Origin: Marasmius tenuissimus
Lineage: Eukaryota > Basidiomycota > Agaricomycetes > Agaricales > Marasmiaceae
Length of the DNA stretch: 64,000 bases
NCBI GenBank assembly: GCA_029532415.1
Contig: JAQOTA010000050.1
Coordinates: 3,472,001-3,536,000 of the forward strand
Direction of reading: 5' to 3'
A model generated the notes under the pieces. The model saw only the letters and a list, made by a program, of their open reading frames with translations. It had not been told where the DNA came from and did not search any database. This document shows positions 59,752-64,000 of the stretch, piece by piece. The translations under genes and the position numbers were made by a program. Position 1 is the first letter of the stretch; each line of letters opens with the position of its first letter.

Positions 59752-60813
59752 ATGGGTTTCACTGGGTATGCTTTCAGCTATTACATCGGAACCGGATTTG
59801 AACGTTTCTGTGTCTTCTAGGCTGGCTCGTTGGCTCAATGCCCCTCCTAATGGACTGCAATTGATCTCGGACAACATAAAGCGCAACCATAGTGTTAGGA
59901 CTCTTAAATCTTGGCTGCTTCAGAACGCGTGCCTCATTCCAAATTTATCTTCCAGGGAGAATATCGTGGAAAGTGGTTTCTTTCTGTAAAATCTTTTCGG
60001 TCGACCCTCGGTCAGATACCTGGATTCCAAATTCCTTCCGAACGAATAATCTGCGCTCTAACGATGAACGAAAACGTCTTCGTGCTTCTTGAGGATCCCC
60101 TCGCTCCCACTCGCGCGGACATTGTTGCAAACCCTTCCGATGGGAACGTGTATCAGCCCACTCATTACCGCAATACCTTCCTCACCCTTAGCCCACCTGG
60201 AGCACTGGAACAGCTTCTATCACAGCTAAAAGCGCGATGGGTTCCGGTACGGCAATCTGCGAACACGAATATGGGACCAAGAGGGCAGGCTTCGGGTCAT
60301 CAGCTCGTCATAGATGGGCACATATTTGCCATCGGTACTGACTGGATAGTCAGAGTTGGGAATGTCATCCTTGCTGGCGGTGCAGTCAAAGGAATGATCT
60401 TAGAGGCGCGTGCTCAACATCGCGGTCCTTTTTACCTCGCTACTGACGAGTCTCTGCAGGCCGAATACCTCCCCTTGCCTAGCCTCACATCTCCTGCAGC
60501 AGACGGCACATCTGAACTTGTGTCCAATCTCTTGATCTCCGTTCTTCCTAATATCAAGGACGCCCGTACACTCGCTATTGCTATCAGCGATAGTCAATGG
60601 GAGGATTTCCTTTGGGACCGCGAGGACGAGGAACGGGAAAAAGAGGAGACAAAGCCAGAGAAGGACATCCCCGATGACGAGGTTCATTTCTACGGGGATG
60701 AGGATGTCCCCGTCAGTGTGAAAAACCAGAAAGGCGACTGGACTGGAGTAGATCGAGACCGTCGTTCCGCGTACTTGATTATAGGCTCCCTCAGATCAGA
60801 AACCATTTTGTGA
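59752..60813 (+). CDS. MED20: Mediator subunit 20
   Basis: Exon 1 encodes MGFTG (ATG 59752), then LARWLNAPPNGLQLISDN after a 53 nt intron. The frame is restored to GEYRGKWFLSVKSFRSTL by a 62 nt GTTAGG...TTCCAG intron at about 59896-59954. The Med20 core is clear: HQLVIDGHIFAIGTDWIVRV, GNVILAGGAVKGMILEA, AEYLPLP, and C-terminal RRSAYLIIGSLRSETIL. An in-frame 54 nt segment at 60406-60459 (ending CTGCAG) interrupts the expected EAEYLPLP join and may be a GC-AG intron. MED20 is in the Mediator head module with MED8 and MED18. The Glu/Lys-rich insert EREKEETKPEKD is probably a loop. The stop lies in GTGAGT. Confidence 0.88.
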
Positions 60814-61325
60814 GTACGCTTAAATATAAGTACGGAAATTCGTAGAGAGATTCCTTGATATGTGCTCAGTTGGATGAACTGCAGACGATCGTTACGAAAC
60901 AAGACGGGGCGTAGTTGCTACATAAATCGTCAAGCTTCAAGTCCTTTAGAGGCCTAGTTCGACAGAGAACGTCATTCAGAACATTCACATGCGACTTGAA
61001 GCTAGGAAGAACTCATGGGGTTAGTACGGGTTTAACACGGTGTAAATTGTGCCGCGGCCCGCTGTGCTCGACTCGCTACTTATCGACCCCATGTACTTGC
61101 ACACTAAATACGAGTTTTCCCAGTCATTCTTGCACTCAAGAGCAGAGTGATAGTGAAAATGTACCTTGATATGCCTTCAATAGCAAGACCACCGTGACCA
61201 GGCCGGGTTCGAGTCGGGTCGAGAAGAACAGTATATCTGAATTGAGTCATAAGCACAAGGATTCGAATAAGTAACCGAGGTGGAAGCATGCTCGAGTTCA
61301 TTCCACCACACGGCCAGAGCAAGCG
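60814..61325. other. Intergenic region
   Basis: A possible downstream MED20 exon (60869 on) could be used if the GTGAGT at 60810 is spliced; otherwise I see no gene. It also contains the promoter of the mitochondrial kinase. Confidence 0.4.
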
Positions 61326-63255
61326 ATGTCCTTTCGACTATCCCAGGGCTTGAGGGCACTCCATGACAGTAAAAATACCCTCCACTCTGTGAATGGGCTC
61401 TTATGGTGCCGAAATGAATCCACGGCTCTCCATTTTTACCAGAACAAGCAATTGGATCTCTACGCTTCCCGAGAGGCAAAAAGACTAACACTCCGTCAAC
61501 TGGTACGTTTGTTCGTACTGATGTGTTGACAAGCTTATACATTGCATCTTTAGGTCTTTTATGGCCGCTCGATGAACGAAGACCGACTGGTCAAGGCAAG
61601 TTTTCCGGCCAATTAACCCTTCCGATGTCACGTTTTCACATCTGCTTCAGAGCGCCAACTATGTTCGAACAGAGCTGCCAGTACGAATAGCACATCGAAT
61701 TCGTGATCTCCAGAGCTTGCCATATGTTGTGGTTACCCAAGAAGGAGTTGCAAAGGTCTACGAGGTGCGAGCCGAGATTGTTTCTTCACCCGCTCCACGA
61801 GCAGAGAATAACTCACATTTTATCACAGCTATATTGGACGGCTTTTGAGAAGTGAGATTGGGTCATTCACTATGCTCGAGCTTCATTAAGGGTGTTCGAC
61901 AGATTCAGACGATATCCGCCCATCAAGAATTTGGAGGACAACAAGGAGTTCTGTCGCTTTCTCTCGAATATCCTACACGAGCAGTACGTCAACTCTGCAA
62001 CCTTTGGATATACAGCTCTCAATGTTTCCTGATTCAGTGCACCCGTCATTCCAAATCTCTCCTTGGGTCTGTCCCTTTCCTCACCCTACCTCACACCAGA
62101 TGTTTTGGATTCCTTCATGCGCCGCATGCTGGTCTCGCGGATATCAAGACGCGTGCTAGCCGAACATCACATCGCTTTATCTCAATGCTATCTTGGAGAT
62201 CATGCAAGCAGCGGACGTCGAGACACCTCTGAAGCTCACGTTGGGATCATCTTCACTGCGATTGATGTCAAGAAAAGTATCGAACAGTGCGCCCAACTTA
62301 TGCGAGTACAACCATCGAAGGACTCCGAACTGGCCGATGTCCCCCTCCCCGAAATTATTATCGAAGGCCACACAGAAACGACGTTTTCCTACATCCGTGC
62401 ACATTTGGAGTACGTTTGCATCTTTTCGAAAGTCAGGGTTCACTCTTGACCTGTGTCTGCTCAGATATATCGTTTTTGAGCTCTTAAAGAACGTCAGTCC
62501 GTCTCTACGCCCAGTCTTGTGGTGATTTCACGCGACCTTCACAGTCGATGCGAGCCACAAGATTGAACCATCGCAACTCCTCGTCACTGCCCCCGGTAAG
62601 AGCCACCATAGCTGCAGGTGCAAATGACATCGGGATCCGGATATCGGACGAGGGTCAGTGACACTAATTCCCCAAATGACTTACACCTGTTCAACATTCT
62701 CGGCCCCCGCATCACAGGAGGAGGACTGCACACTATCCAAACCCAATATGGGATCAAGTCACCCTCTGATCTGTTCTCATTTTCTCATACCCGAAACTCG
62801 ACCCGTATGGAGACAGGCCGCATCGGTGCGCTACGTACTGTGAGCGCACGTCCGCAGGGCGTTTGGGCAACTGTCAATGAACAGGTTCAAGCCTGGGAGG
62901 AGATCAGCGCCATTCCAGGGAAGGATCCGGAAATCGGGAATCACCCACGGATAGGCATTGGGCTCCCAATGAGCAATATTTTCGCCAAGTGGGTACCTCG
63001 AGTGATTTTTCGATTGGGCAAGTGCTGAAGAGAACGAGCAGTTACTTCGGAGGCTCGCTAGAGCTTGTATCTATGGACGGATGGGGTGCGTTCATCTGGC
63101 TTTAACTACGAGTTTTCGCTCATCTTTGCTGTAGGTACTGACGCGTTCGTGCGACTCCCAAAACTCGTGAGCGCTCCTTCTTGCCCGTGGTCATCGGGGC
63201 CCATGTTCTGACATTATGAGCGCAGGGAACAAATCTAGAGGGAATTGAGGTTTAG
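61326..63255 (+). CDS. Mitochondrial PDK/BCKDK-family protein kinase
   Basis: Starts MSFRLSQGLRALHDSKNTLH, a basic, Ser-rich N-terminus suited to mitochondrial import. LRQL-VFYGRSMNEDRLVK, SANYVRTELPVRIAHRI, LYWTAFEK, PPIKNLEDNKEF, VIPNLSLGLSLSSPYL and MRRMLVSRISRRVLAEHHIA form the alpha-helical bundle. The GHKL ATP-binding half has the N-box LLKNSMRAT (joined across an intron near 62492), G1 GIRISDEGGGL near 62640-62720, and G2 GIGLPMSNIFAKYFGGSLEL near 62950-63060. It ends GTDAFVRLPKLGTNLEGIEV. At least ten short introns. These kinases phosphorylate the E1 alpha subunit of pyruvate or branched-chain ketoacid dehydrogenase; the ELPVRIAHR and LGLxLS pattern leans to BCKDK, but I cannot decide. 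Confidence 0.9.
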
Positions 63256-63661
63256 ACCTCGGGTTCGGTAATCAGGTCGTACAAAGACCGCCACGGACGT
63301 TTTTCCACTCCTTTTCGGTGCGACGGCGGTAGCAGTGTACCTTGTAAACTTTGAATAAGGCGTACAGCCACTTTGAGAACATTCACGAGAGCGGTTGCAG
63401 GCCGCCATCTGCCGCCACTCGAAGTTGACAGTCATTATACCCTGGGCTGAGTTCCAAAGTGCCAATTTTTAGAGCTTCTTGTGACCTGTCAAGCGGGCGT
63501 TCCGAGCTCATCATGTCTGTCATTGTCGACGGGCAGACCAGGGAAAAACTGCACAGCAACCAATCCCCTAGAGTCTTGGGACCTGAGAGCGCTCAACCTT
63601 GTCTTTCACCACCACCTACCCATTCACACGTCCAAAAAAAAATCATCCCCTTCAAAAAACC
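63256..63661. other. Intergenic region, no gene seen
   Basis: Lies between the kinase stop and the next start codon. It probably holds the promoter of the partial gene; a short A-rich run precedes its ATG. Confidence 0.45.
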
Positions 63662-64000
63662 ATGATCTCAAAGGAATTTGACGACGATCTCCCCCCTCCG
63701 GCATACACCGAGCAGGAATACGATAACAAAGTTTCCCTAGCCCGTCAGGCTTCTTTGGTGGTGAATCATAGCCAAGATGAGTGGGAAGAATGGGATGAGG
63801 CCAAATTCGAGGCCGCGGCAGCAGCCAACGTGGGGAACACCACATCCGCCAGTAGTTCGAGCGGGCCGCGACAATACAACGATGTCAAAAAGCCGGTCTC
63901 TAGCTATCCTCAAGAAAAGCAAGGGACAGCCCCGGGTGCACCATCTGGAGTATCGGGACCCTCTACATCACAGATGGGCAACCATGGGCCATCTTCATCT
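63662..64000 (+). CDS. Partial gene: PPPAY-motif protein, 3' end missing
   Basis: An open frame from the ATG at 63662 runs off the window edge after 113 codons, without an intron. It begins MISKEFDDDLPPPAYTEQEY: a PPxY motif near residue 11, then SQDEWEEWDEAKFEAAAAA and a Ser/Gly/Pro-rich disordered stretch. PPxY motifs are ligands of WW domains such as those of Rsp5/NEDD4 ligases. No domain is reached before the edge, so I cannot name it. Confidence 0.6.
   Translation, partial: MISKEFDDDLPPPAYTEQEYDNKVSLARQASLVVNHSQDEWEEWDEAKFEAAAAANVGNTTSASSSSGPRQYNDVKKPVSSYPQEKQGTAPGAPSGVSGPSTSQMGNHGPSSS

Noticed and set aside
59893..59924. A 32 nt intron in MED20
   Set aside because: A 62 nt intron using the nearby GTTAGG donor and TTCCAG acceptor restores the frame with a normal length.
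61195..61225. GGTTCGAGTC, resembling a tRNA T-loop
   Set aside because: No matching acceptor, D or anticodon stems around it on either strand.

Overview
The window is fungal nuclear DNA, almost certainly from a mushroom-forming basidiomycete (Agaricomycetes). Genes are closely packed on both strands and interrupted by many 48-90 nt GT-AG introns. The gene set includes COP9 signalosome, NuA4/Tra1 and CTDK-type kinase genes, and a HAD-type drimane-class terpene cyclase. I see no rRNA, tRNA, transposon or CRISPR array. Twenty-one complete genes and one truncated gene are supported.

Layout. 0.8-6.2 kb: a possible small metabolic cluster with a HAD/terpene-cyclase fusion protein (minus), a divergent alpha/beta-barrel (ABM-like) protein (plus) and a secreted BBE-type FAD oxidase (plus). 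6.3-10.2 kb: a DCAF-type WD40 protein and a vacuolar-type aspartic protease, both minus. 10.4-24.3 kb: a BRD8-like bromodomain protein (plus) facing Tra1/TRRAP (minus); both are NuA4/TIP60 acetyltransferase subunits and their stop codons lie about 120 bp apart. 24.7-28.6 kb: a Tgl4-type patatin lipase. 28.8-30.1 kb: an aldo/keto reductase. 31.0-35.6 kb: two divergent cytochrome P450s. 37.7-38.9 kb: a three-finger C2H2 protein. 40.0-41.0 kb: a PUB-domain protein. 41.1-46.3 kb: a large unrecognised repeat protein. 46.9-51.8 kb: CSN4 (plus) convergent with a CTK1/CDK12-like kinase (minus). 52.7-54.6 kb: an unrecognised multi-spanning membrane protein. 55.4-57.1 kb: an intronless Ser/Pro-rich membrane-anchored protein. 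57.4-60.8 kb: ORC4 and MED20 sharing a 200 bp promoter. 61.3-63.3 kb: a mitochondrial PDK/BCKDK-type kinase. 63.66-64.0 kb: the start of an unknown PPPAY-motif gene.

Most of the window is housekeeping: chromatin acetylation, transcription elongation and Mediator, replication licensing, and cullin/ubiquitin regulation by DCAF, CSN4 and perhaps the PUB protein. Metabolic genes lie between these blocks. The most novel-looking item is the 41.1-46.3 kb gene. Its 3' half is a series of small exons, most of them symmetrical phase-1 exons, each carrying a YP-x-F-x-L-Y motif, and most of the introns split the same Tyr codon. Upstream in the same protein are six PW-x-H-x-WPY units and four TP-[ST]-T-x-T-x-[WF]-G units. 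A second recurring signal is the palindrome CGGCCG, found in multiple copies in the promoters of the metabolic genes.
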